A stretch of 64,000 bases of DNA from Terrisporobacter petrolearius (GTDB lineage: Bacteria; Bacillota; Clostridia; Peptostreptococcales; Peptostreptococcaceae). The DNA lies in NCBI RefSeq assembly GCF_020748185.1, contig NZ_JAHZMO010000004.1:62001-126000 (forward strand), given 5' to 3'. The translations under genes and the position numbers were made by a program. Shown here piece by piece: positions 16,963-24,852 of the stretch; the first letter of the stretch is position 1; the number at the start of each line of letters is the position of its first letter. The notes under the pieces were generated by a model that saw only the letters and a program-made list of their open reading frames with translations, did no database searches and was not told the DNA's origin.

Positions 16963-17601
16963 ATGGAATCAACAGATTCAACCCTGGTTTTTTGTACTCA
17001 GTGCGGTAAAGAAAATCAAGCAACAAGTTCGTTTTGTAACAATTGTGGAAAGCCTCTAAAAAGGGTAGAACTTAGCAAAAATAATTCAGAGGGAGGAAAC
17101 TCTGGAGGCAGTTATAATAGGACTGATTATAGCGAAGAAGAAATGAACATATTTATTTCAAAAAATCAAATGTTCTATTTAGGAAAATTTGAGCAAATTA
17201 AAATGACTGGAGACAAAAAAACTTGGAACTGGTCAGCATTTTTGGCAGGTACTTATTGGCTGTTATATAGAAAAATGTACGTGCAAGGTTTATTATATTT
17301 TTTAGCAAGTTTACTATTATCATTTATTCCTATTATAGGATGGATATTAGATATATGCATTTGGATAGGTTTAGGTACTTTTGCCAATTCACTATACTTA
17401 GATCATGTAAATAAAAAATTCCAAGAAATTAATTGTGCAGATAGTAGTTATAGACAATCATTAATAAGCAAAAATGGTGGTACAAATATGGTGCTTCCAC
17501 TAGTATTATTCTTAATACCAGCAATTTTAGTAGTTATATTAATATTCTTATCTGTAGTTATGTTTGGATCAATGTTTGGGGCAATGTCTTATTACTATTA
17601 A
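16963..17601 (+). CDS. Zinc-ribbon and DUF2628-like membrane protein
   Basis: A 212-residue protein. The ATG at 16963 has the best spacing to AAAGGA; two earlier in-frame ATGs (16954, 16957) are too close to it. An N-terminal zinc ribbon (CTQC about residues 12-15, CNNC about 25-28) is followed by a Ser/Gly linker. Then comes the DUF2628-type block WNWSAFLAGTYWLLYRKMY and three membrane helices (about residues 108-125, 127-145 and 178-200). It probably acts as a membrane stress or envelope protein, but the role of the family is not known. Terminators lie on both sides, so it stands alone. Confidence 0.8.
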   Translation: MESTDSTLVFCTQCGKENQATSSFCNNCGKPLKRVELSKNNSEGGNSGGSYNRTDYSEEEMNIFISKNQMFYLGKFEQIKMTGDKKTWNWSAFLAGTYWLLYRKMYVQGLLYFLASLLLSFIPIIGWILDICIWIGLGTFANSLYLDHVNKKFQEINCADSSYRQSLISKNGGTNMVLPLVLFLIPAILVVILIFLSVVMFGSMFGAMSYYY

Positions 17602-17612
17602 AATTATATTAT

Positions 17613-17645
17613 AAGGACATTGGATTTAAGGTTCAATGTCCTTTT
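17613..17645 (+). terminator. Rho-independent terminator
   Basis: AAGGACATTG pairs with CAATGTCCTT, followed by TTTT. Confidence 0.85.
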
Positions 17646-17689
17646 TAGTCTATGTTAAAAAAATTAAAATATTTGAGAGGGCGGAAATT

Positions 17690-19144
17690 ATGAGGTGCAA
17701 TAAATGCAACACAGAAGTAAGTAACAATGAAAAATACTGCTATAAATGCGGTAATAAAGTAGAAAATACAAACAGTATAAATTTACAAAAGGAAGATGGC
17801 AATCATAGTAATACAAATTCTAACAATACATACAAAAATGTTGAAGATACAACATTTGGCCATATAGGCACAGAAGTAACAAAAAACTCTAAAAAAGCAA
17901 AATCATTTCTTAAAGAAAATGGGGAAAAAGTTGTAAACAAAGTTATAAATCTAAACAAACTACAAAAAATTCTAATACTTTCAATTTCAGTACTATTTAT
18001 TGCAGGGGTAACAGTTGTTTCAATACCACAAACTCAAGAAAAAGTAATTAATCAATTTGAGGAAGCAATAATAAATGACAATCCATCTAAACTAAAAAAA
18101 ATAATGATTTCCAGTGACAAAAGATTAAATATATCACAAGACAGCTTAGGACTAATAATACAATACTACAAAGAAAATCCATCAAATTTAAATAATGATA
18201 TTCAATACTTAAGAGAAATGTATCCAGTGGAAGGCAGTACAGATAACAATAGTCCATTTAGCATAGTAAGTAAGAAGGTATTGTTTAAAGAAAAGTACTA
18301 TATAGGTGTAAATCCTAGATATATACAATTAGAATCCACATATAAAGACGCAAAAATTGATTTATATAGTGGGAAAGATTTAATAGAGGAAGATCTAAAA
18401 GGTGGAGAAATAGGGCCATTTTTACCAGGAAAATATAAATTAGTTATATCATGTGACAATGAATTTGCAAAGACAAAAGCATCTAAAGAAATAGATCTTT
18501 TCTATGGAGAACTAACAAACTACATAGACATGGAAGGAACTATTAACAACAATAAAATAAATAGTAATGAAGCAGAGGCTATCATCTACGTAAACCACAA
18601 AAGTACAGGTAAAACAGCAAGAGAAATTAAAACAATATCAGGATTAAATGATGGTGATACTGTATATGGTATTTTAAAATATAAAGGAAAGAGCATAAAA
18701 AGTAATATGGTAGAAATTATTGGAAGTTCAGATATATACTTAAGCTATGAATATACTAAGCCACCATCATCAGACGAAGTGAAAGACTCTGTATCCACAT
18801 TGATTTATGATTATTTATACTACTTTGCAGATGCAGTAAATTACAATGATTTTTCATATATAGAAGACTATCTTAGTGTAGGTAGTGATTTATATAATGA
18901 GCAAAAAAGTAATGTACCTAAGTTCTATGAAAAAGGTGTAAGTGAAAGATATGTTAATCATGAGATAATTAATTTTGATTATAATGAGGACGAAGGAAAA
19001 GGTAGTATAACTGTAAAAGAAGTATATGAAATAACAAAAGATGATGAGCAAAAGGAAAAAGTATTTAACAATAAATACCAATTTATATTTAATGACATAG
19101 ATAAAACTTATAAGTTAACTAAATTAGAAACGATTGAAAAATAA
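17690..19144 (+). CDS. TcaA/YvbJ-like zinc-ribbon membrane protein
   Basis: A 484-residue protein starting at ATG 17690 behind GAGGGCGG. The zinc ribbon CNKC...CYKC opens the protein. A Lys-rich juxtamembrane stretch and one membrane helix (about residues 91-108, ILILSISVLFIAGVTVV) follow. The rest is a large extracellular part of repeated beta-rich domains (SPFSIVSKK, GKYKLVISCDNEFA) and an NTF2-like C-terminal domain with LYEIYEIT-type strands. This layout is that of TcaA/YvbJ, linked in other Firmicutes to cell-wall antibiotic responses. The preceding DUF2628 gene also has a zinc ribbon. No clear terminator follows. Confidence 0.8.
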   Translation: MRCNKCNTEVSNNEKYCYKCGNKVENTNSINLQKEDGNHSNTNSNNTYKNVEDTTFGHIGTEVTKNSKKAKSFLKENGEKVVNKVINLNKLQKILILSISVLFIAGVTVVSIPQTQEKVINQFEEAIINDNPSKLKKIMISSDKRLNISQDSLGLIIQYYKENPSNLNNDIQYLREMYPVEGSTDNNSPFSIVSKKVLFKEKYYIGVNPRYIQLESTYKDAKIDLYSGKDLIEEDLKGGEIGPFLPGKYKLVISCDNEFAKTKASKEIDLFYGELTNYIDMEGTINNNKINSNEAEAIIYVNHKSTGKTAREIKTISGLNDGDTVYGILKYKGKSIKSNMVEIIGSSDIYLSYEYTKPPSSDEVKDSVSTLIYDYLYYFADAVNYNDFSYIEDYLSVGSDLYNEQKSNVPKFYEKGVSERYVNHEIINFDYNEDEGKGSITVKEVYEITKDDEQKEKVFNNKYQFIFNDIDKTYKLTKLETIEK

Positions 19145-19296
19145 GATATATTTAGTTAATTATTCCACAAAGTTTTGAGTTGATAGTTTACCTAAAATTG
19201 TATATTTTTCTAAATTGTGTTAAAAATTAGAATTTTATGATGATTAAAATAAATATAAAATTAATGAAAAATATATATAAAAAAATATTAATACTA

Positions 19297-19325
19297 TTGG
19301 AAAACATTTTCGAAGGTGATATAAT
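19297..19325 (+). promoter_or_regulatory. Vegetative promoter of the TauE gene
   Basis: TTGGAA (19297-19302), a 17-base spacer, then TATAAT (19320-19325) preceded by TGA, an extended -10. It lies 39 bases before the start codon at 19364. The remainder of the gap 19145-19296 shows no other signal. Confidence 0.7.
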
Positions 19326-19363
19326 TTGTTCGCGACAATAAAAGAAAGAAGGGCAAAACAATT

Positions 19364-20257
19364 ATGTTAAAAGCAATTTTAGGGGCAATAGCAGTAATTT
19401 CAGCAGGGTTTTCAACAGTCTATGTAAATGACTTTAGAAAAAACAGAGATTCAGCTAACAATGGTATTTTTAAGAAAAGTTTAATCATAGGATTCGTAAC
19501 AGATTTCCTAGATGCAATTGGGGTAGGATCATTTGCAACAACAACAGCAATTTTAAAATTTGACAAGAAGGTTAACGTACCTGATAAATTATTACCAGGA
19601 ACATTAAACGTAGCTCACGCACTACCAATGGTAGCACAAGCACTTATGTCATTAACAGTAATAGAAATTGATATATTTACATTAGTATGTATGATAGTTG
19701 CAGCAGTAACAGGCTCCTGGGTAGGAGCAGGTATAATATCTAAATTACCAGAAAAGAAAGTTCAGTTAACTATGGGAATAGCTTTACTTGGTACAGCAGG
19801 ATTACTAATAGCAAAACAATTAGGAGTAATGCCAGCTGGTGGAGATGCTATGGCACTTGAAGGAACTAAGTTAATAATAGGTGTTGTAGGTAACTTTGTA
19901 CTTGGAGCATTAATGACTGCAGGTATAGGATTATATGCACCATGTATGGCAATGGTTGCACTTCTTGGAATGAATCCAAAGGCAGCATTCCCAATAATGA
20001 TGGGATCATGTGCATTTGTTGGACCAATAGCTTGTACAAAGTTTGTTAAAGAAGGAGCTTATGTAAGAGAAGTATCTATGGGCATAACTATAGGTGGTAT
20101 AGTAGGTTCAATACTTGCATTAAAATTTGTTACTAATCTTCCAGTATACTGGTTAAACTGGTTAGTAGTTGCAGTTGTACTTTACACAGCAGTTACTATG
20201 TTTAAATCAGCAGTAAAAAAAGATGATGAAAATAAACTTGAAAATCAAGCAAGTTAA
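19364..20257 (+). CDS. TauE/SafE family membrane transporter
   Basis: A 297-residue protein with about eight hydrophobic segments. It has the two-fold repeated TauE pattern: an early helix with GFVTDFLDAIGVGSFA, and a second-half counterpart GALMTAGIGLYAPCMAM. The family exports or imports sulfur-containing anions such as sulfite or sulfoacetate; the substrate here cannot be told. The gene has its own promoter and a strong bidirectional terminator, so it is a single-gene unit. Start ATG follows AGAAAGAAGGG. Confidence 0.88.
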   Translation: MLKAILGAIAVISAGFSTVYVNDFRKNRDSANNGIFKKSLIIGFVTDFLDAIGVGSFATTTAILKFDKKVNVPDKLLPGTLNVAHALPMVAQALMSLTVIEIDIFTLVCMIVAAVTGSWVGAGIISKLPEKKVQLTMGIALLGTAGLLIAKQLGVMPAGGDAMALEGTKLIIGVVGNFVLGALMTAGIGLYAPCMAMVALLGMNPKAAFPIMMGSCAFVGPIACTKFVKEGAYVREVSMGITIGGIVGSILALKFVTNLPVYWLNWLVVAVVLYTAVTMFKSAVKKDDENKLENQAS

Positions 20258-20264
20258 ATAGATG

Positions 20265-20305
20265 AAAATCCACTAACTAAAATTTAATTTTAGTTAGTGG
20301 ATTTT
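20265..20305. terminator. Bidirectional terminator between TauE and staygreen genes
   Basis: AAAATCCACTAACTAAAA pairs with TTTTAGTTAGTGGATTTT, with runs of A before and T after; it serves both convergent genes. Confidence 0.9.
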
Positions 20306-20314
20306 TTATTTTAA

Positions 20315-20764
20315 CTATAAGATGTAGTCTCTTATATAACCATAGTTTTCATAGTTATCAAAAATGGCAATTTCAGAATCAAATTTCACGTAAATAGGTG
20401 TATCAAGTAAAAAATCATGCTCATTTAATAATTCTTTATCTCCATAAAAAATAGCTTGAAGAGCAAAAGGTAGATGATATTTAAAAGCGCCGTATTTCAT
20501 TGATGCAGCAAAATAATCAGAATCACCAACATAAGCATAAAAAATCAATATATAAGAGTTATAACCGTATCTTTTATATTTTCCCAGAAGTTCATCTCTC
20601 ATTTCTTCATTTATGGCAGAATAATTGTACTCAGGGCCAATATCTAAAAAAAGCATTCCTGTAGTATCTGAATGAGTAAGGGTGTATTTTCTGCTTTCAA
20701 TTGGGCCCAAGGGTGTCATAGGTGGTATGAATGTGGTTTCTAGTTTACTTGGGTCAAATTCCAT
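20315..20764 (-). CDS. Bacterial staygreen-family protein
   Basis: A 149-residue protein. The ATG at 20764 follows GGTGAT; an upstream TTG (20782) in frame lacks a site. It contains the conserved staygreen core: TTFIPPMTPLGPIESRKYTL, then THSDTTGMLFLDIG and INEEMRDELLGKY. Plant members extract magnesium from chlorophyll a, and some bacterial homologues have been shown to do so in vitro. The plant Cys-rich C-terminal region is absent. In a non-photosynthetic anaerobe the substrate is unknown, possibly another metallated tetrapyrrole. Monocistronic. Confidence 0.85.
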   Translation of the reverse strand: MEFDPSKLETTFIPPMTPLGPIESRKYTLTHSDTTGMLFLDIGPEYNYSAINEEMRDELLGKYKRYGYNSYILIFYAYVGDSDYFAASMKYGAFKYHLPFALQAIFYGDKELLNEHDFLLDTPIYVKFDSEIAIFDNYENYGYIRDYIL

Positions 20765-20969
20765 ATAATCACCAACTTTCAAAAATTAATATTACTTTAT
20801 CATATAAGGAAAATAAGACAAAGGTTACAGGTATTATATTTCTTCTCCAAGTATACAATCCTAAAGTTTAACCTTAAAATAAGAAAAAATATATAATATA
20901 AGTATAAATATTAAATATTTTTAGATAAATACACAGTTGCTAGGTTAAATAAAAAAGGGGGAGTATGAA

Positions 20970-21968
20970 ATGTCAGAAGTTCTTTTGGAAGTAAGTAGAG
21001 GTCCATTGGTGGAAAACATCCATAGAGGCGACGTTGCAGTAGTAGGAAAAGATGGGAAACTTAAATACTACAAAGGAGATCCTTACAAAGTTGCATATTT
21101 ACGTTCATCATTAAAACCAGTTCAAGCCATAAATGTGTTTTTAAGTGGTGCCAATAAAAAATACAATTTTGAAGATGAAGAAATAGCACTTATGTGCGCA
21201 TCTCACTATGGACAAGACATACACAAAAAAGTGATAGACAAAATACTTGAGAAAATAGGACTAACACAAGAAAATCTTCTTTGTAGAGGAGGATATTCTT
21301 TAAACGAAGATTACAAAACTTTTCAAATAGCTAATCATATTCGCTTAATTCCAGCCAACTCTGATTGTTCAGGAAAACACAGTGGAATGCTTGCATCTTG
21401 CTTAGCAAAAGGATACGACATAGAAAATTATAATTCAATAAATCACCCCATACAAAAAGATATAAAAAAACTTGTAGCTGATTTTTGTGAAATAGATGAA
21501 GATAAAATTTTAATAGGAGTAGATGGATGCGGCGTTCCTGTTCACGGCATGCCTCTTTACAATGCTGCTCTAGCTTTTGCCAAGTTTACTCATAGTGATG
21601 ATTTACAAATAGATGTGAAAAATGCTTGTGATAGAATTTTTAGGTCCATGAACAATGCACCAGAAATGGTTGCTGGTACAGATGGATTTTGCACAGAATT
21701 AATAAAAAACACCAATGGAAAGCTGGGAGCTGATGGTGTTTACTGCGTGGCCGTAAAAGGTGCAGATATGGGTATTGCCATAAAAATAGAAGATGGAAAT
21801 TACACAAGGGCCGTGGCTCCTGTTGTTATGAGATGTTTGGAAGATATTGGTGTGCTGACTTTGGAAGAGATTAAGGCTTTGGAAAGATTTAGAGGAGAAG
21901 ATTTGAAAAATAGTCTGGGAAATACTATAGGTCAAGTGAAACCAGTTTTTCATTTGGATAAAGTGTAA
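20970..21968 (+). CDS. L-asparaginase II family hydrolase
   Basis: A 332-residue protein with the features of the thermolabile, Rhizobium-type asparaginases (PF06089 type): RGPLVENIHRGDVAVV at the N-terminus, YLRSSLKPVQA (about residues 44-54), CASHYGQ, NSDCSGKHSGML with the conserved Ser/Cys-Lys region (about 131-142), and GVDGCGVPVHGMP. It hydrolyses asparagine to aspartate and ammonia in the cytoplasm. The length is normal. The start follows GGGGGAG. It is monocistronic, with a strong terminator downstream. Confidence 0.9.
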   Translation: MSEVLLEVSRGPLVENIHRGDVAVVGKDGKLKYYKGDPYKVAYLRSSLKPVQAINVFLSGANKKYNFEDEEIALMCASHYGQDIHKKVIDKILEKIGLTQENLLCRGGYSLNEDYKTFQIANHIRLIPANSDCSGKHSGMLASCLAKGYDIENYNSINHPIQKDIKKLVADFCEIDEDKILIGVDGCGVPVHGMPLYNAALAFAKFTHSDDLQIDVKNACDRIFRSMNNAPEMVAGTDGFCTELIKNTNGKLGADGVYCVAVKGADMGIAIKIEDGNYTRAVAPVVMRCLEDIGVLTLEEIKALERFRGEDLKNSLGNTIGQVKPVFHLDKV

Positions 21969-22017
21969 AATTGCATGGGTATAATTTGTGAAAGTAAATA
22001 AGTAAGATTTGTTTTAA

Positions 22018-22057
22018 AACCAAGGGCGTATCAAAAAAGATACACCCTTGGTTTTTT
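22018..22057 (+). terminator. Terminator of the asparaginase gene (GTATC/GATAC stem family)
   Basis: AACCAAGGGCGTATC pairs with GATACACCCTTGGTT, followed by TTTTTT. One member of a recurrent stem family in this window (see also 30465, 31322, 47096, 52720). The T run overlaps the only start of the next reading frame. Confidence 0.92.
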
Positions 22058-22772
22058 GAAAAAATTTAATAACAAAAAACTAATTATTTCTTATATAGGA
22101 CTAATATTAATGTTTATCCTAATTGGAAATAGCAATAATAACCCATCAACATATATGAAAAGGATATTTAAGCCAATAACTTTTGGCAACAGCACATTTT
22201 ATTACTATGTAATTATAGTTATGGTTGTAATTTACTATTGTTTGAAAGGTATAAATAGTGAAAAAGAAAATTATTTTATAAATTCACCACTTTTTAGATT
22301 TATTGTAACAATAATATTAATGAATGTTTTTATTTGCTTAGGAGGGTACGGCGCTAAAATTTATAAAAGCTTTTCTCATAATTTAAACTCAATTTATATG
22401 ATTAGGGATGAAACATATGTTGAATTTGAATATGAAAAAAATAAACTAAGTCTTAATGGGAAAATATCAATACTTAATTGTAGTAATGAAGTTCAAGAAT
22501 TTGGTATAAAAATTAAATCACCATCCTTAGTAAAAAAATTCATAAATAAAGATTATATTGTTTTGAAAAATAAGGTAAAAATCTATCCTAAGGAAAAAAG
22601 AAACCTACATATAAATGAAGACTTTGATTATAAACTTAAAAAAGGAGAAGATCTAGGCTATAGCAGTGAGGCCTTTGAATATATTATTTTTAATAATGAC
22701 AATGAGGTTGTTTTTAAAGGAAGTATAAGTGACTATAGTATGGACGACTATAGTGTGGATGATATGGATTAA
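22056..22772 (+). CDS. Membrane protein of unknown function, start uncertain
   Basis: Up to 238 residues. Hydrophobic segments lie at about residues 10-24, 45-62 and 79-98, followed by a soluble domain of about 130 residues with beta-rich stretches and an acidic tail (YSMDDYSVDDMD). The first possible start is a TTG inside the T run of a terminator and has no ribosome site; the next ATG is near 22110, within the first helix. The gene may have lost its original 5' end. No family is recognised. The gap to 23034 shows no signal besides AT-rich sequence. Confidence 0.5.
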   Translation: MKKFNNKKLIISYIGLILMFILIGNSNNNPSTYMKRIFKPITFGNSTFYYYVIIVMVVIYYCLKGINSEKENYFINSPLFRFIVTIILMNVFICLGGYGAKIYKSFSHNLNSIYMIRDETYVEFEYEKNKLSLNGKISILNCSNEVQEFGIKIKSPSLVKKFINKDYIVLKNKVKIYPKEKRNLHINEDFDYKLKKGEDLGYSSEAFEYIIFNNDNEVVFKGSISDYSMDDYSVDDMD

Positions 22773-23033
22773 TAATTTATCCAGTATTATTGATTGTTAA
22801 TATAAAAATGAAGAAGTTATTAAAAAGGCTATTTTGATATATGTTCTTTGCACATATACCAGAATAGTTTTTTCTTTTTGAAAAATTTTATTTAGCCAAT
22901 GTTTAAAGTATATAGAAAAATGAATAACTAACGTATATATAGTAAGAGGTAGTGAATAGTTTTATTCAAAACATCAAGCTAAAAAATTCAAATATTAAAT
23001 TTAAAACTATTTTAGAAAGGTAATATTATAAAA

Positions 23034-23657
23034 ATGAAAAAAATACTTAAGAATGTGTTGTTATGTATCCTATGTGTAAGTATAGGAATATTTATAGGAA
23101 CTTACAGCAAAAGGTTAATTAAAAATAAGTTTAGCAAAGCAAACTCATCATCACAAAGTGTAGTAGCTCATTTTGTGCAAGCAACTTACAATAAGGACAA
23201 AAGCACAATGATAAAATGCCTAAGTCCAGATTTGAATAATGTGGACAAGTTGAAGAAATTTAAGTCAAAGGGAAGCAAAACAGCATCAGAGATACTGGCT
23301 ATATATGAAAATCACCTTTACTACAAAAAAAATCCACCAAAAGAACTTTCAGAAGACGATATGGATGCCCATAATTCATCTATGAAAAAAATAGAGAAGG
23401 GTGACCTTGTTGAAGCTTACGTAGATTTTCTTCTAAACAATATGAACACTAAAGGAAAAGACATAAAAGAAGATTCCATAAGTGTAAAACCCTTAGTTGA
23501 TGAGAAATCTTATGAAGAAAAAAATCCAGACAAAGACTATTTAGATATGAAATTTTCCATAACTCTTAACAATAATGGTGACATATCAAAAAAAGACAAA
23601 AAAATAGTAATCCAAAATAAAGAAGAAAAGTATTATATAGTTGATATGGACATGTAG
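23034..23657 (+). CDS. Secreted or anchored protein of unknown function
   Basis: A 207-residue protein with an N-terminal helix (about residues 5-23, ending GIFIGTYSKR). Downstream is a Lys/Ser-rich domain with SSSQSVVAHFVQATYNKDKS, reminiscent of DUF4878-type lumazine-like or NTF2-like small lipoprotein domains (a weak resemblance). It lies 22 bases before the next gene and probably forms a two-gene operon with it. Start ATG follows AGAAAGGTAA. No terminator follows. Confidence 0.6.
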   Translation: MKKILKNVLLCILCVSIGIFIGTYSKRLIKNKFSKANSSSQSVVAHFVQATYNKDKSTMIKCLSPDLNNVDKLKKFKSKGSKTASEILAIYENHLYYKKNPPKELSEDDMDAHNSSMKKIEKGDLVEAYVDFLLNNMNTKGKDIKEDSISVKPLVDEKSYEEKNPDKDYLDMKFSITLNNNGDISKKDKKIVIQNKEEKYYIVDMDM

Positions 23658-23679
23658 TAATTTAAAGTGGGGGTAAGAT

Positions 23680-24249
23680 GTGAGAGATAGAAGAGGATTA
23701 GAACAAAACAATAAATCAAATAAGGCGGGTCAAAGAAGAAGACCTAAAAACATGAAAAGTAAGAAAAAAGTAAAAGAGAAAAAAAACATTATAGAAAATG
23801 TAGGCAACAAAATAAAAAACAAAAACATACCGTGGATCTTAGTAATAATAAGTATCTCTATAGGGCTGGAAATAGGGATTTTTACTGATTTTAGCATAAA
23901 AAATTTAATTGAAGATATAAGTAAATATAAAATATCCATCGTAAAAGAAGATGATCATTTACAAGAACAAGAAACTACTAAAGAAACAAAGTCAGACAAA
24001 ATTAATAAAGCAAAGAAATCAATCATAAATTCCTGTGGAAAGGAGTTTAAAGACGTGGAGTACAAGGGAGATGGTGATCACCCAACTAAAATAAAGGGAA
24101 AGTACTATATTTTTAAGATGGGTAAAGTAAGTAATATGATGTTTTACGTTGATAAAAATACATATGAAGTTTTTGAGTACTCTGTTGATGGGTACTTTGG
24201 GAAGTATAGAAAAGAAAGGTATACTCCTTTTGAGAATGAAAATAAATAG
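23680..24249 (+). CDS. Basic, single-pass membrane protein of unknown function
   Basis: A 189-residue protein starting with GTG behind GGGGGTAAG. A long cytoplasmic basic stretch (many Lys/Arg, about residues 1-45) precedes one membrane helix (about 49-66, IPWILVIISISIGLEIGIF). An outside domain follows, with CGKEFKDVEYKGDGDHP and a YYIFKMGKVSNMMFYVDK repeat-like beta segment. The second half resembles the small PepSY-like fold only loosely. It is co-directional with the 23034 gene. A weak hairpin with a T run (about 24267-24295) follows. Confidence 0.55.
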   Translation: MRDRRGLEQNNKSNKAGQRRRPKNMKSKKKVKEKKNIIENVGNKIKNKNIPWILVIISISIGLEIGIFTDFSIKNLIEDISKYKISIVKEDDHLQEQETTKETKSDKINKAKKSIINSCGKEFKDVEYKGDGDHPTKIKGKYYIFKMGKVSNMMFYVDKNTYEVFEYSVDGYFGKYRKERYTPFENENK

Positions 24250-24349
24250 GTTAGTTGTTATTTTAAAAGAATCAGATTTATCTGGTTCTTTTTTTATGCA
24301 AAGTTTATGAAGAATTAATAATTAAGAAAAATTACTGAGTAAATAATCA

Positions 24350-24400
24350 TTGACTTTATTGGACTACAGTTGTAAGATTTAATTAAAGATTACAAATGTA
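24350..24400 (+). promoter_or_regulatory. Promoter with two BlaI-type operators
   Basis: TTGACT (24350-24355), a 17-base spacer and TAAGAT (24373-24378) make a promoter. Two palindromes of the BlaI/MecI type, TACAGTTGTA (24365-24374) and TACAAATGTA (24391-24400), start 26 bases apart. The first covers the -10 and the second the start region. This fits autorepression by the BlaI-like product. Confidence 0.8.
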
Positions 24401-24422
24401 AGTTTTAAAAGGAGGTTAATCA

Positions 24423-24788
24423 ATGAAACAAAATATTTCTGAATCAGAATTAGAAGTAATGAAAATATTATGGCAAAAACAAGAAGCAACCAGTGGTGAA
24501 ATAATAGAAGAACTAAAAGACAAAAGTGATTGGAAACCAAAAACAATTCAAACACTTATTACAAGATTAGTATCAAAGGAAGTTGTACAAGTAGACAAAA
24601 GCAATAAAAAATCATATATCTACAGCACAACAGTTAGTGAAGATGAGTACAAAGATGATGCAAGTAAGTCATTTTTAGAAAAACTTTATAGTGGATCAAT
24701 AAATAAAATGGTACTTAGCTTTGTAAAAAGTAAGAAATTATCAAAATCAGAAATAGAAGAGTTAAAAGACATGTTAAAAGACGAGTGA
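24423..24788 (+). CDS. blaI: BlaI/MecI/CopY family repressor
   Basis: A 121-residue winged-helix protein of normal family length. ISESELEVMKILWQKQ (residues 4-19) and WKPKTIQTLITRLVSKEVV (about 37-55) mark the DNA-binding domain. The C-terminal part forms the dimer helix ending in a KSEIEELKDMLKDE-like tail. It represses its own operon and is cleaved when the membrane sensor is triggered. The sensor gene follows 64 bases downstream, and matched operators lie upstream. AGGAGGTTAA is the ribosome site. The true target (beta-lactam, cell-wall stress or metal) is not evident; no beta-lactamase is nearby. Confidence 0.92.
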   Translation: MKQNISESELEVMKILWQKQEATSGEIIEELKDKSDWKPKTIQTLITRLVSKEVVQVDKSNKKSYIYSTTVSEDEYKDDASKSFLEKLYSGSINKMVLSFVKSKKLSKSEIEELKDMLKDE

Positions 24789-24852
24789 AAATTAAATGGT
24801 ACTGATAAGTAAATTAAAATATTAAGAGGGGAAATAAAAGAGGAAGTGAATT

